From NCBI RefSeq assembly GCF_007625205.1, contig NZ_VMNI01000002.1, positions 62,001 to 126,000 of the forward strand: DNA of 64,000 nt, read 5' to 3'. This document shows positions 1 through 8,161 of the stretch, piece after piece. Made by a program: the position numbers and the translations under genes. The stretch comes from Denitromonas ohlonensis. GTDB lineage: Bacteria; Pseudomonadota; Gammaproteobacteria; Burkholderiales; Rhodocyclaceae. Numbering within the stretch: the first letter of the stretch is position 1; every line of letters starts with the position of its first letter. The notes below the pieces were generated by a model, which saw only the letters and a program-made list of their open reading frames with translations, did not search any database and had not been told where the DNA came from.

Positions 1-46
1 CGTGGTCAATGTGGGCAATGATGGAGAAGTTACGTATGTGGCGCAT
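1..46 (-). CDS. lepA: Elongation factor 4 (LepA), 5' end only
   Basis: Only the first 15 codons lie in the window; the gene continues past the left edge. The visible residues read MRHIRNFSIIAHIDH, the invariant start of the LepA/EF-4 GTPase just before its P-loop. LepA is a ribosome-associated translational GTPase. The ATG at 46-44 is chosen over an in-frame GTG two codons upstream because homologues start with M-x-x-I-R-N-F. The gene follows the rpoE-rseABC-mucD cluster in the same direction, as in many proteobacteria, but a terminator separates it from them. Identification is firm despite the short length because the motif is nearly invariant. Confidence 0.85.
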   Translation of the reverse strand, partial: MRHIRNFSIIAHIDH

Positions 47-55
47 ATTCACAAC

Positions 56-77
56 AAAAAAGGTGCCTTGCGGCACC
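56..77 (-). terminator. Intrinsic terminator after the mucD/glutaredoxin unit
   Basis: A perfect 6-bp stem (GGTGCC at 62-67 and GGCACC at 72-77) with a 4-nt loop is followed on the minus strand by six T (56-61). It sits between the glutaredoxin-like gene and lepA, so it probably ends the rpoE-rseABC-mucD transcript. Confidence 0.75.
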
Positions 78-95
78 CTCGTTTCCCGGGCGTAG

Positions 96-356
96 TCAAT
101 CGGCGGATTCTATCGGAAATCGGGCCAAATAGGCACGCAGCGCCGCCTCGTCAAGGTGGTAATGGCACAGTTCCTGACCATCGATCGCCAACAACACCGG
201 CACCAGCTCACCCCAGCGCGCCTCCAGCGCGGGATCGCTATCCACATCGACGACGTCGATCTCCGCGCCCGCCGCATCGGTCAATGGCTTGGCCGCCGCC
301 AACATCTCGTCGCACAGATGACACCAGCTGCGGCTGAGCAATCGCAACGTGCCCAT
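96..356 (-). CDS. Glutaredoxin-family thioredoxin-fold protein
   Basis: An 86-residue protein with a CxxC active site near its N-terminus (SWCHLCDEM, about residues 10-18) and the short beta-alpha-beta layout of the glutaredoxin-like DUF836 family. Such proteins are presumed cytoplasmic thiol-disulfide oxidoreductases; the substrate is unknown. The ATG at 356-354 shares a base with the mucD stop (TGATG), which implies translational coupling. That is why it is preferred to a TTG one codon upstream. It is the last gene of the envelope-stress operon, before a terminator. A link to periplasmic proteolysis is suggested only by position. Confidence 0.75.
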   Translation of the reverse strand: MGTLRLLSRSWCHLCDEMLAAAKPLTDAAGAEIDVVDVDSDPALEARWGELVPVLLAIDGQELCHYHLDEAALRAYLARFPIESAD

Positions 357-1765
357 CAACGCGACTCAATCGCCACAAAACTCCGGCCAGCGCCCCGCTG
401 CAGCAAGACGGTTAACGCCTCCTGCGGCCCAAGGCGGTTCAAGACGGCATCGAGATCTTCGAGTGTCTTGAGCGGCGTTTGCTTGCCAGCAATCACCGAG
501 GCCACCAGCAAATCACCCTCGCGCAGACGGGCGCGTGCCGCCGGACCTTCTGCCTTCCGTACTTCAAGCCCCCACTGCGCACCAACGGTCTTCAATCGAG
601 CGCCATTGGGCTCGGACACGGTCAGCCCGCGTCGGGCCAGATCATCCAGTTTCGGCGGAATGTGCCGCTGCGGCGATGACGCGCGCTCAGCACTTGGCCA
701 ATGACCCAGCGTGACGGTCAGCGTGTGGCGGGCCCCATCTCGAATCACTTCCATCGGCACATCACGACCCGGCGCCACGCGCGCCACAATGCGTGGCAAG
801 TCGTCTGAGCGCCGAACGAGCGTCTCGCCGAAACGAGCGATCACATCGCCCACCCTCACCCCGGCGTGCAACGCCGGGCTATCGGGCTCGACCATTCCGA
901 CCAGGGCTCCGTCTAGCGACGACAGCGCGAAAGCGCCCGCCAATGCCGGCGTCACTTCCTGAATGCCCACTCCGATCCGACCCCGCGCCACCTTGCCCGT
1001 ACTTCTGAGTTGAGACTGGATGTCCATGGCGACGTCAATCGGAATCGCGAAGGACACGCCCATGAAACCGCCGGTGCGGCTATAGATCTGGGAATTGATC
1101 CCCACCACTTCACCCGCCAGATTGAACAGCGGCCCGCCAGAGTTGCCGGGATTGATCGCCACATCAGTCTGGATGAAGGGCACGAAGCTCTCTTCGGGAA
1201 ACACACGCCCCTTCGCGCTGACAATCCCTGCGGTCACGCTGTTCTCAAATCCGAACGGTGACCCGATTGCCACCACCCATTCGCCGACCGCCAGGCCATC
1301 CGGCGCCCCCATCCGAACCGCCGGCAGGCCACTGCCATCGATCTTCAACAAGGCGATATCCGCGCGCTTGTCCGACCCGATCAGCGTGGCCGAATACACC
1401 CGACGGTCGAGCAGGCGCACCTGAATCGTCTGGGCATTAGCCACCACATGCGCGTTCGTCAGAATGTAGCCATCATCAGAAATGAAGAAGCCCGAACCCT
1501 GCGACTGCTCAAGTTCTTCCGGCTGTGGCTCAGGCGCCTCCGGCAACAGGCGTCGCAGAAAATCGGGCACATGCGGATTTTCCGATATGTCGGGATGCAC
1601 CGGCTTTGTGCTGGATTCAGGCTGGGAAATACTGATATTGACCACGGACGGACCGTGCTCTCGCACCAGCGCGCGAAAATCTGGCAGAACATCGGCCACC
1701 GACACACCGGCGGCAAACAGGCACACGGCCGCCGCCATCACATGCAAACAGACCCGCCTAATCAT
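356..1765 (-). CDS. mucD: Periplasmic serine endoprotease MucD/DegP-type (HtrA family)
   Basis: A 469-residue S1C protease. A signal peptide covers about residues 1-24. The trypsin-like domain carries the catalytic triad His106 (TNAHVV), Asp136 (ADIALL) and Ser209 (GNSGGP). Two PDZ domains follow, roughly residues 270-360 and 385-460. HtrA proteases degrade misfolded envelope proteins; in Pseudomonas MucD feeds back negatively on the RpoE-type sigma factor. The start at 1765 gives a normal signal peptide; a longer reading frame upstream has none and overlaps rseC. The gene overlaps the rseC stop by 8 bases and is coupled to the glutaredoxin-like gene downstream. Its place in the rpoE operon supports a stress role. 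Confidence 0.93.
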   Translation of the reverse strand: MIRRVCLHVMAAAVCLFAAGVSVADVLPDFRALVREHGPSVVNISISQPESSTKPVHPDISENPHVPDFLRRLLPEAPEPQPEELEQSQGSGFFISDDGYILTNAHVVANAQTIQVRLLDRRVYSATLIGSDKRADIALLKIDGSGLPAVRMGAPDGLAVGEWVVAIGSPFGFENSVTAGIVSAKGRVFPEESFVPFIQTDVAINPGNSGGPLFNLAGEVVGINSQIYSRTGGFMGVSFAIPIDVAMDIQSQLRSTGKVARGRIGVGIQEVTPALAGAFALSSLDGALVGMVEPDSPALHAGVRVGDVIARFGETLVRRSDDLPRIVARVAPGRDVPMEVIRDGARHTLTVTLGHWPSAERASSPQRHIPPKLDDLARRGLTVSEPNGARLKTVGAQWGLEVRKAEGPAARARLREGDLLVASVIAGKQTPLKTLEDLDAVLNRLGPQEALTVLLQRGAGRSFVAIESR

Positions 1766-2231
1766 GGCGTGAGGCGGTTTCAGTGTGCGTCGATGAACAC
1801 AGCGCCGAGTCAGCAGCCAACCGAACTGACAGCTTTTGCCGCCAGAATCGCCGACCACCGATCGAGCGAACGAAAAGCACCGAGGCAATCAATGCGACCA
1901 CCAGTCCAGTCAGCGCGCCGGTATTGCCAGCCCACCACGTACCCAGGCCGGCACCGAGCAGCGCGCCGAGCGTCGGCACACCATAGGTCACCGCGGCTGC
2001 GCCCAGCGCCGCGCCATCATCAATCTGAAGACGCACACGATCCCCGGCGACAAAATGCTGCGGATTTTCAACATGAAAGACTTCGTCGGGCTTGCCAAAA
2101 GCGTGGGCAATCTTTGCCCCGCCACAACCGCCCGGCTCATTGCAACGGCCACACCCCGTGGGTTGGTCGTCGACACGCACCCACGCCTGATCCTCGCCGG
2201 CACGCAACACAATGCCCCGCGCTTCGATCAC
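1758..2231 (-). CDS. rseC: RseC/MucC-family positive regulator of sigma-E
   Basis: A 157-residue inner-membrane protein. The N-terminal part has a cysteine cluster (CGRCNEPGGCGG, about residues 27-38) typical of RseC, followed by two hydrophobic segments at roughly residues 83-100 and 106-122. RseC homologues modulate sigma-E signalling and take part in the SoxR-reducing system; the mechanism is not settled. The start is GTG at 2231, overlapping the rseB stop as GTGA, so the two are probably translationally coupled. The gene sits between rseB and mucD in the standard order. The identification rests on the cysteine motif, the two-helix topology and the neighbourhood. Confidence 0.88.
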   Translation of the reverse strand: MIEARGIVLRAGEDQAWVRVDDQPTGCGRCNEPGGCGGAKIAHAFGKPDEVFHVENPQHFVAGDRVRLQIDDGAALGAAAVTYGVPTLGALLGAGLGTWWAGNTGALTGLVVALIASVLFVRSIGGRRFWRQKLSVRLAADSALCSSTHTETASRHD

Positions 2232-3187
2232 TGGCTGGCCGCCGTCATGCCGTCACCAACACGGCGCAGTGCCTCATTGGGCGCTTCGCCCAGTACCGTC
2301 AGACGATGTCCGGCCACGTTCCTGGCATAAACGGCGATTGAACCGGCATCCATGAACCCGGCGCTGTCATCGGGGGATTGCGCAGGCTCGACAAAGACCG
2401 AAATATTGGCCAAGCCATCCGACACCACCATGTGCAATACCGACTGGCCATGAGCGCCAACCGAGCGTCGTACCGTCGACACCAGGCGATAGCCCGGCAG
2501 CATGTCGCCCAACTGCCAGGCGGACGCATCTGCGCTGGCCTCGTCGCCCTTGGCGTTAACCGTCTGCCAGTCGTCGGCGACCGCATATTTTTGCTTGAGC
2601 AGATCGGGGTCGATGTCTCCGCCGATGCGTATCTCGTTGAACGCAAACTGCTCGATCAACTCACCGTTGCCATCGAGCAAGCGGGCCTTGAGCAACAAAC
2701 CACTCTCTTCGTCTGCCCACAACTGGTGGCCATAACGAAGATTGTCTTTGGGTTCGAGGATAATCAACTGCGCCTTGCGTCCGGCGACCCGGCTCATATC
2801 CCCGCGGGAAATCCGGTAATACTCGTTCAGGGCCGCAACCGCCACCGGCAGGCGGGCCGGAAACGCACGTCGATTCCCGATACGGTCGATGATCACCGTC
2901 TTGAGGTCGGGCAGAACACAACGAACCTCCGAATTCGTACGAATCACTTCCCGGGGGTTTCCATCGAGCGTCTCGATGCGCTCCACGTCGCCCTCCGGGC
3001 CTGTCACATGGGCAATCCGCAGCGTCTCCAAGCGTTTTCCGCTGAGATAGGAAAACGTGCCGGAAAAGTTGACCTTCTGCGCTGCGCCCGCCATCCGGTT
3101 CATCCAGGACAGGGCGTCGTTCTCCGGGCCGGCCGAGGCTGCGCCGCAAAAAACGAAAAGGCAGACGACGAGGAGGCGGTGCCTCAT
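2228..3187 (-). CDS. rseB: Sigma-E regulatory protein RseB/MucB
   Basis: A 319-residue periplasmic protein with a signal peptide over about residues 1-19 (cleavage near GAASA). RseB binds the periplasmic part of RseA and shields it from DegS until envelope stress is sensed. The protein has a MucB/RseB N-terminal lipoprotein-fold domain (about residues 25-195) with typical motifs such as NFSGTFSYLSG, and a smaller C-terminal domain (about 215-315) that contacts RseA. The start ATG overlaps the rseA stop (ATGA). Length matches the family. The four-gene arrangement rpoE-rseA-rseB-rseC confirms the call. Confidence 0.92.
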   Translation of the reverse strand: MRHRLLVVCLFVFCGAASAGPENDALSWMNRMAGAAQKVNFSGTFSYLSGKRLETLRIAHVTGPEGDVERIETLDGNPREVIRTNSEVRCVLPDLKTVIIDRIGNRRAFPARLPVAVAALNEYYRISRGDMSRVAGRKAQLIILEPKDNLRYGHQLWADEESGLLLKARLLDGNGELIEQFAFNEIRIGGDIDPDLLKQKYAVADDWQTVNAKGDEASADASAWQLGDMLPGYRLVSTVRRSVGAHGQSVLHMVVSDGLANISVFVEPAQSPDDSAGFMDAGSIAVYARNVAGHRLTVLGEAPNEALRRVGDGMTAASQ

Positions 3188-3720
3188 CGCCGCACCCCGG
3201 CAGACACATCAGCGACCGTGCGGACGAACGGTGCGACAGCAGGAATAGCGCCTTGATTCGCCAGGCTCTGATGCGCAAACAGATACGCGCGCAAGGGCTC
3301 CCGATCCTGTCGGTTTGTCTCGACAGCGCTCGCCATCAGCGGCTGAGGCGCAACGCTGGCCATTTGAATGACCGACGTATCCGTGCTTTGCGGAATCGCC
3401 AGCCACCCCACCACGGCCACACCGGCCACCGATGCAGCCAAGGGAAGGAGCTTCCCCCAAGACTTGCCAAGTGGCGACGCCGATGTCGGCGGCCGGCTGG
3501 CCAACGGCGCAAGCACGGTAGGCTCCTGCGCCAGACTCGCCATGACCCGTACCGACAAATCGCAAGACAACTCGGGCTCATTGCGAAGCGCATCGCCGAT
3601 CAGACAATAGTGATCCCATTGACGGCGAACATCGGCGGACTCGCCAACTGAATTCAGGACCGGCTCCACCGCTTGCGCATCCAGATTGCCATCAAGCAGT
3701 GCCGAAATACGTTCCTTCAT
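3184..3720 (-). CDS. rseA: Anti-sigma-E factor RseA/MucA
   Basis: A 178-residue single-pass membrane anti-sigma factor. The N-terminal cytoplasmic domain (about residues 1-75, beginning MKERISALLDG) matches the RseA family that binds RpoE. A hydrophobic segment near residues 95-112 spans the inner membrane, and the rest faces the periplasm where RseB binds. The ATG at 3720 is preferred over an upstream start three codons earlier because it has a GGTAGG-type ribosome site and fits the family N-terminus. It lies 2 bases after the rpoE stop, so RpoE and its inhibitor are made together. Confidence 0.9.
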   Translation of the reverse strand: MKERISALLDGNLDAQAVEPVLNSVGESADVRRQWDHYCLIGDALRNEPELSCDLSVRVMASLAQEPTVLAPLASRPPTSASPLGKSWGKLLPLAASVAGVAVVGWLAIPQSTDTSVIQMASVAPQPLMASAVETNRQDREPLRAYLFAHQSLANQGAIPAVAPFVRTVADVSAGVRR

Positions 3721-3722
3721 AC

Positions 3723-4322
3723 CTACCACCGTTGATCAGGGGCCGTATCCAACAACGGCCGGAGTTTTTCTGCAATCGCCTCGCGCGCCCGGAATATTCG
3801 CGAACGCACAGTACCTATCGGGCATTCCATGATGCCGGCGATTTCCTCGTAGCTCAGTCCCTCGATCTCGCGCAAAACAATGGCCGTTCTCAACTCTTCC
3901 GGCAACGCTTCCATCGCAATATCGACGGTCTGTCCGATCTGACGAGACATCATCAAGCGCTCAGGCGTATTGATGTCCCTCAGCTGATCTCCATCATCAA
4001 AAGTCTCTGCTTCTTCCGAATTGAAACCCGTGGTCGTCGGCGCCCTGCGGCGCTGAGCAACCAGATAATTCTTCGCCGTATTCACCCCGATGCGGTAAAG
4101 CCAGGTGTAAAACGCGCTCTCGCCTCGAAACGCTGGCAGCGCGCGATAGGCCTTGATGAATGTTTCCTGCGCAACATCCTCCACCTCAGCAGGGTCGCGG
4201 ATCAGGCGCGACAGCAAGCGCAGCAACTTGCGCTGATACTTGGAAACCAACAGGCCAAAGGCCTGTTTGTCTCCGCGCTGTACGCGCTCAACAAGTTGTT
4301 GATCCAGTTCTCGGTCGGTCAT
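3723..4322 (-). CDS. rpoE: RNA polymerase sigma factor RpoE (AlgU-type ECF sigma)
   Basis: A 199-residue extracytoplasmic-function sigma factor with region 2 (about residues 20-95, including VEDVAQETFIKAYRAL and FYTWLYRI) and region 4 (about 130-190, with LSYEEIAGIMECPIGTVRSR). It directs transcription of envelope-stress genes. The start is placed at MTDRELDQQL, the usual RpoE/AlgU N-terminus; the open frame extends further upstream but into the promoter. The gene heads the rseA-rseB-rseC-mucD operon and diverges from nadB, the conserved arrangement in beta- and gammaproteobacteria. A sigma-70-type promoter lies just upstream. Confidence 0.96.
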   Translation of the reverse strand: MTDRELDQQLVERVQRGDKQAFGLLVSKYQRKLLRLLSRLIRDPAEVEDVAQETFIKAYRALPAFRGESAFYTWLYRIGVNTAKNYLVAQRRRAPTTTGFNSEEAETFDDGDQLRDINTPERLMMSRQIGQTVDIAMEALPEELRTAIVLREIEGLSYEEIAGIMECPIGTVRSRIFRAREAIAEKLRPLLDTAPDQRW

Positions 4323-4370
4323 TTGGCTTGGGGAAACGAAAATCGATCGCGGCAGCGAATAAACCGCGAA

Positions 4371-4399
4371 AGTATAACCAACCCGGTGCCTCACGCCAA
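4371..4399 (-). promoter_or_regulatory. Sigma-70-type promoter for rpoE
   Basis: On the minus strand a -35 of TTGGCG (4399-4394) and a -10 of TATACT (4376-4371) are separated by 17 bases. The predicted start, near 4364, leaves a leader of about 42 nt before the rpoE ATG. Confidence 0.6.
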
Positions 4400-4531
4400 A
4401 AACAGATCAACCTGAGCAATCGACCCCTCGTTGAAAGAATAGTTCAGACAGCGCAAGGGTTTTTGCGTCACCAGCAGGGTGACACCGAGTGATATAGTTG
4501 GCGCCGACCATTTTTTCGCTGGAACCAGTCG

Positions 4532-6121
4532 GTGGAAACCTTCGACGTTGTCATTATTGGAAGCGGCCTGGCGGGCCAATCCCTCGCGTTGCGCCTGGCG
4601 GAACACCGCCGGGTGGCGATCGTCACCAAACGGATGCTCTCTGACAGCGCCAGCGCCTGGGCACAAGGCGGCATTGCCGCCGTTCTCGATCCGGCCGACA
4701 GCGTCGAGTCTCATGTCTCGGACACCTTCGACGCCGGTGCCGGCCTCAACAGCCGAGCCGCCACACAACATGTCGTCGAAAACAGCCGGCGCGCCATCGA
4801 GTGGCTGATCGATCGAGGCGTACCATTTACCCGCGACGAGGACACCCCCACCGGCTACCACCTGACCCGCGAAGGCGGCCATAGTCACCGGCGCATCATT
4901 CATGCAGCCGACGCCACCGGCGCAGCCGTCCAAGCCACACTCAGCCAACAAGTCGCGGCCCACCCGAACATCACCGTACTCGAGCGACATATCGCGATTG
5001 ACCTCATCCCCGGCAGCAAGCTGGGGCAGACGGATCGAGGCTGTCTTGGGGCATATGTTCTCGACATCGACAACGAGCACGTCAAGACCCTGCGCGCCTC
5101 GGCCACGGTGCTGGCCACAGGCGGCGCCGGCAAGGTCTACGTCTACACCACCAACCCCGACACCGCGACAGGCGACGGAATCGCCATGGCCTGGCGGGCC
5201 GGTTGCCGGGTGGCGAACATGGAGTTCATCCAGTTTCACCCGACCTGCCTGTATCACCCGCAAGCCAAGTCCTTCCTGGTGTCAGAAGCGGTTCGTGGTG
5301 AAGGCGGCCTGCTACGCCTGCCCAGCGGCGAGCGTTTCATGCCCGAGCATGACCCGCGCGCCGAGCTTGCACCACGCGACATCGTCGCGCGTGCCATCGA
5401 CTTCGAGATGAAGAAACGCGGCCTGGACTGTGTGTTCCTGGACATCAGCCACAAACCCGCCGAATTCCTGAAATCGCACTTCCCCACCATTCTCGCGCGC
5501 TGCGAGGAACTGGGGATCGACATCACCCGCCAGCCGATTCCCGTCGTGCCTGCCGCCCACTACACCTGCGGCGGCATCGTTACCGATCTGCACGGTCGCA
5601 CCGACCTCTCCGGCCTCTACGCCGTTGGTGAGGCCACCTGCACCGGCCTGCACGGCGCCAACCGCCTGGCTAGCAACTCACTGCTGGAATGTGTGGTGTT
5701 CAGCGAGGGCATTGCTGACGCCATTCTGGCGCAGCCCGTCCTCCCGCCCCTGCCCCTGCCGCCATGGGACGAAAGCCGGGTCACCGATGCCGACGAGGAA
5801 ATCGTGATCTCCCACAACTGGGAAGAATTGCGCCGCTTCATGTGGGACTACGTCGGCATTGTTCGCACCAACAAACGCCTGCTGCGCGCACAACACCGCA
5901 TTCGGCTGCTGACCCGTGAGATCGACGAGTTTTACGCCAACTTCCGGGTCACCAATGACTTGATTGAGTTGCGCAACCTGGTCACCACCGCCGATCTGAT
6001 TGTACGCAGTGCGCTGCGACGCAAGGAAAGCCGCGGTCTGCATTTCAGCCGCGACTATCCAGGGACTCAGTCACGGCCGCGCGACACGGTGCTTCGGCCA
6101 CGGAAAACGTCAGCAAAGTAG
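4532..6121 (+). CDS. nadB: L-aspartate oxidase
   Basis: A 529-residue flavoprotein that oxidises L-aspartate to iminoaspartate, the first step of de novo NAD synthesis. The N-terminus holds the dinucleotide-binding motif ([12 protein letters not shown], residues 6-17). Later motifs are shared with the succinate dehydrogenase/fumarate reductase flavoprotein family: [19 protein letters not shown] and [13 protein letters not shown]. The C-terminal helical domain is complete. The start is GTG at 4532 with GGAAC nine bases upstream; no in-frame ATG gives a full FAD-binding strand. The divergent position from rpoE is conserved. It converges with the YgfX-like gene after only one base, with no visible terminator between. 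Confidence 0.95.
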   Translation: METFDVVIIGSGLAGQSLALRLAEHRRVAIVTKRMLSDSASAWAQGGIAAVLDPADSVESHVSDTFDAGAGLNSRAATQHVVENSRRAIEWLIDRGVPFTRDEDTPTGYHLTREGGHSHRRIIHAADATGAAVQATLSQQVAAHPNITVLERHIAIDLIPGSKLGQTDRGCLGAYVLDIDNEHVKTLRASATVLATGGAGKVYVYTTNPDTATGDGIAMAWRAGCRVANMEFIQFHPTCLYHPQAKSFLVSEAVRGEGGLLRLPSGERFMPEHDPRAELAPRDIVARAIDFEMKKRGLDCVFLDISHKPAEFLKSHFPTILARCEELGIDITRQPIPVVPAAHYTCGGIVTDLHGRTDLSGLYAVGEATCTGLHGANRLASNSLLECVVFSEGIADAILAQPVLPPLPLPPWDESRVTDADEEIVISHNWEELRRFMWDYVGIVRTNKRLLRAQHRIRLLTREIDEFYANFRVTNDLIELRNLVTTADLIVRSALRRKESRGLHFSRDYPGTQSRPRDTVLRPRKTSAK

Positions 6122-6122
6122 T

Positions 6123-6569
6123 TCAGGTGCGAGCCTCCGCCGGACGACGGCCCGGCGCATTTCGAAACCAGACACACAGCCAGCGCCATCCTTCCGGGTG
6201 AGTCAGCGCGTCTGGCGTAAGCATGACCGCATGACGCCGCCCGTCCTCGCCGCGGCCATGCAGCCAGAACACGCCAAAGAGATCCACGCTCGACGCCGCG
6301 AGTTCGCACGCCGCCACTTCGCCGGGCGCAACCCAGCACCCGTCCGGCAGCAGCGTCAGATGTCGTGACGGGCCAGGGGGACGCCACCACGCCAATACCG
6401 ACAGCACGGCCCATGCGGCGACCCAGCCCGCGCTCAACCATGCACTGACGCCCGGCGTCACGATCAAAAGCAAAGCCGCCGCGCCACCTGAGACCATCGA
6501 TAGATGGCGCAAGTAGCGCGACGGCTTCAATTCCAGCGTAAGCGGCAGGCGGAACACCGCCTCCGTCAT
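6123..6569 (-). CDS. YgfX/CptA-like small membrane protein
   Basis: A 148-residue protein beginning MTEAVFRLPLTLELKPSRYL, then two adjacent hydrophobic segments at about residues 25-42 and 44-61. A short soluble C-terminal part contains LLPDGCWV and a terminal PEGWRWLCVWFR block. This layout matches YgfX (the CptA family). In E. coli YgfX is paired with SdhE/YgfY and was proposed to be a membrane toxin acting on the cytoskeleton; that role is debated. The start at 6569 follows the fabF stop by 4 bases, so it is probably co-transcribed with fabF. No sdhE lies next to it; sdhE is at 43554-43811. Identified by architecture, so moderately sure. Confidence 0.6.
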   Translation of the reverse strand: MTEAVFRLPLTLELKPSRYLRHLSMVSGGAAALLLIVTPGVSAWLSAGWVAAWAVLSVLAWWRPPGPSRHLTLLPDGCWVAPGEVAACELAASSVDLFGVFWLHGRGEDGRRHAVMLTPDALTHPEGWRWLCVWFRNAPGRRPAEART

Positions 6570-6573
6570 GTTT

Positions 6574-7815
6574 TCAGACTCGGGCCAGCGCCAAGGTCCC
6601 GTTCGTACCACCGAACCCGAAAGAGTTCGACAGGGCGACACGGATATCCATCGGCCGCGCCTTGTTGGCCGCGTAATCCAGATCGCAGGCCGGGTCCTGA
6701 TCCACCATGTTGATCGTCGGCGGGGCAATCTGATGATGCACCGCGAGCGCCGTGAATACCGCCTCCACGCCGCCAGCAGCGCCGAGCAAGTGACCCGTCA
6801 TGGATTTGGTGGAGCTAACAACCAGATCCTTGGCATGTTCACCGAAGCAGCGTTTCACCGCCACGGTTTCAGCCACGTCGCCCAGCGGCGTCGAGGTGCC
6901 GTGTGCGTTGATGTAATCGAAATCCGTCGGTGACAACTTGGCGTCACGGATGGCGTTGGTCATCGAGCGGGCTGCGCCGTCACCGTCCTCGCAAGGCGCG
7001 GTCATGTGATAGGCATCGGCGCTCAGACCGTAACCCACCACCTCGGCATAAATCTTGGCACCACGGGCTTTTGCGCGCTCGTATTCTTCGAGCACCACCA
7101 CGCCGGCACCTTCGCCCAGCACGAAACCATCACGTCCTGAATCCCACGGACGACTGGCGGTTGCGGGGTCGTCATTGCGGGTCGACAGTGCTTTCGCCGA
7201 AGCGAAACCACCGATGGCCAAAGGCGTGATCGTGGCCTCGGCACCACCGGCGACCATCACATCGACGTCACCGTATTTGATCATGCGTGCTGCTTCGCCA
7301 ATACAGTGGGTGGCCGTGGTACATGCCGTCACCATGGCCAGACACGGGCCTTTGAAGCCATACATGATCGACAGGTGGCCCGCGATCATGTTGATGATGG
7401 TGCCCGGGATGAAGAACGGCGAAATCTTGCGATGACCCGCCCGAAGGTAGTCATCGTGCGTCGCCTCGATCATCGGCAAGCCGCCAATGCCCGAACCGAT
7501 GTTCACACCGATTCTCTCGGCGTCCGCACCAGTGACGCCCTCAAGCCCGGCATCGCGCACAGCCTGCATTCCGGCGGCCATACCGAAGTGGATGAAGGTA
7601 TCCATCCGTCGCGCCTCTTTGGGCGACAGATAGGTGCCGACATCAAAATTCTGGACCTCCCCGGCGATACGCACCGGGAAGGCCGACGCGTCAAAGCGCG
7701 TAATCTCCGTGATGCCGGAGCGGCCATTTACAATGTTGTCCCAAGCATCCGGGATGGTATTTCCGACTGGGGATACGATCCCCAGGCCGGTCACAACAAC
7801 TCTGCGACGGGTCAA
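6574..7815 (-). CDS. fabF: 3-oxoacyl-[acyl-carrier-protein] synthase II
   Basis: A 413-residue condensing enzyme that elongates acyl-ACP with malonyl-ACP in type II fatty-acid synthesis. The catalytic Cys-His-His triad is visible as Cys165 (TACTTATH), His305 (NAHGTSTP) and His342 (GHLLGAAG). The start is TTG at 7815 with a GGAGC site six bases upstream and the sequence TRRRVVVTGLG, the normal KAS II N-terminus; no ATG fits. It follows acpP by 22 bases and precedes the YgfX-like gene, in the order plsX-fabH-fabD-fabG-acpP-fabF. Confidence 0.96.
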   Translation of the reverse strand: MTRRRVVVTGLGIVSPVGNTIPDAWDNIVNGRSGITEITRFDASAFPVRIAGEVQNFDVGTYLSPKEARRMDTFIHFGMAAGMQAVRDAGLEGVTGADAERIGVNIGSGIGGLPMIEATHDDYLRAGHRKISPFFIPGTIINMIAGHLSIMYGFKGPCLAMVTACTTATHCIGEAARMIKYGDVDVMVAGGAEATITPLAIGGFASAKALSTRNDDPATASRPWDSGRDGFVLGEGAGVVVLEEYERAKARGAKIYAEVVGYGLSADAYHMTAPCEDGDGAARSMTNAIRDAKLSPTDFDYINAHGTSTPLGDVAETVAVKRCFGEHAKDLVVSSTKSMTGHLLGAAGGVEAVFTALAVHHQIAPPTINMVDQDPACDLDYAANKARPMDIRVALSNSFGFGGTNGTLALARV

Positions 7816-7837
7816 TGTTCGCTCCGATATCAGTTGA

Positions 7838-8077
7838 TTACTTGCTCAGATGCGCAGTCACGTAGTCGATCGCTTGCTGCACGGAGGTGATCTTCTCAGC
7901 CTCTTCGTCCGGAATCTCGCACTCAAACTCTTCCTCGAGTGCCATCACCAGTTCCACGGTGTCCAGCGAATCAGCACCAAGATCGTCCACGAACGAGGAC
8001 TCGTTCTTGATTTCGGACTCGTTAACACCGAGTTGCTCCGCGACGATTTTCTTGACGCGTTGTTCGATGTTCTCCAT
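7838..8077 (-). CDS. acpP: Acyl carrier protein
   Basis: A 79-residue, very acidic four-helix protein. Ser37 in the DSL motif ([10 protein letters not shown]) carries the 4'-phosphopantetheine arm to which growing acyl chains are attached. It starts at ATG 8077 with an excellent AAGGAG site eight bases upstream; a longer frame upstream has no homology. It lies between fabG and fabF and has its own likely promoter in the 84-base gap after fabG, consistent with the high level at which ACP is made. Length and sequence are entirely typical. Confidence 0.98.
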   Translation of the reverse strand: MENIEQRVKKIVAEQLGVNESEIKNESSFVDDLGADSLDTVELVMALEEEFECEIPDEEAEKITSVQQAIDYVTAHLSK

Positions 8078-8124
8078 GAAATAGCTCCTTCCCGGATATG
8101 CGGGTATGTAGTTAAGGCGGGCGT

Positions 8125-8133
8125 ATTCTACCA
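8125..8133 (-). promoter_or_regulatory. Extended -10 promoter element for acpP
   Basis: The minus strand reads TGGTAGAAT, an extended -10 (TGnTAGAAT) about 48 bases upstream of the acpP ATG in the fabG-acpP gap. No good -35 is present at 17 bases. A short inverted repeat (CTACC/GGTAG, 8129-8143) overlaps it. Confidence 0.4.
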
Positions 8134-8161
8134 AAAAGGTAGCGCACCCATAGCGTCAAGT

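Noticed and set aside
4486-4500. Possible nadB promoter using TATAGT near 4494
   Set aside because: The only TTG-type -35 candidate is 24 bases away, which is too far for sigma-70; not reported as a feature.
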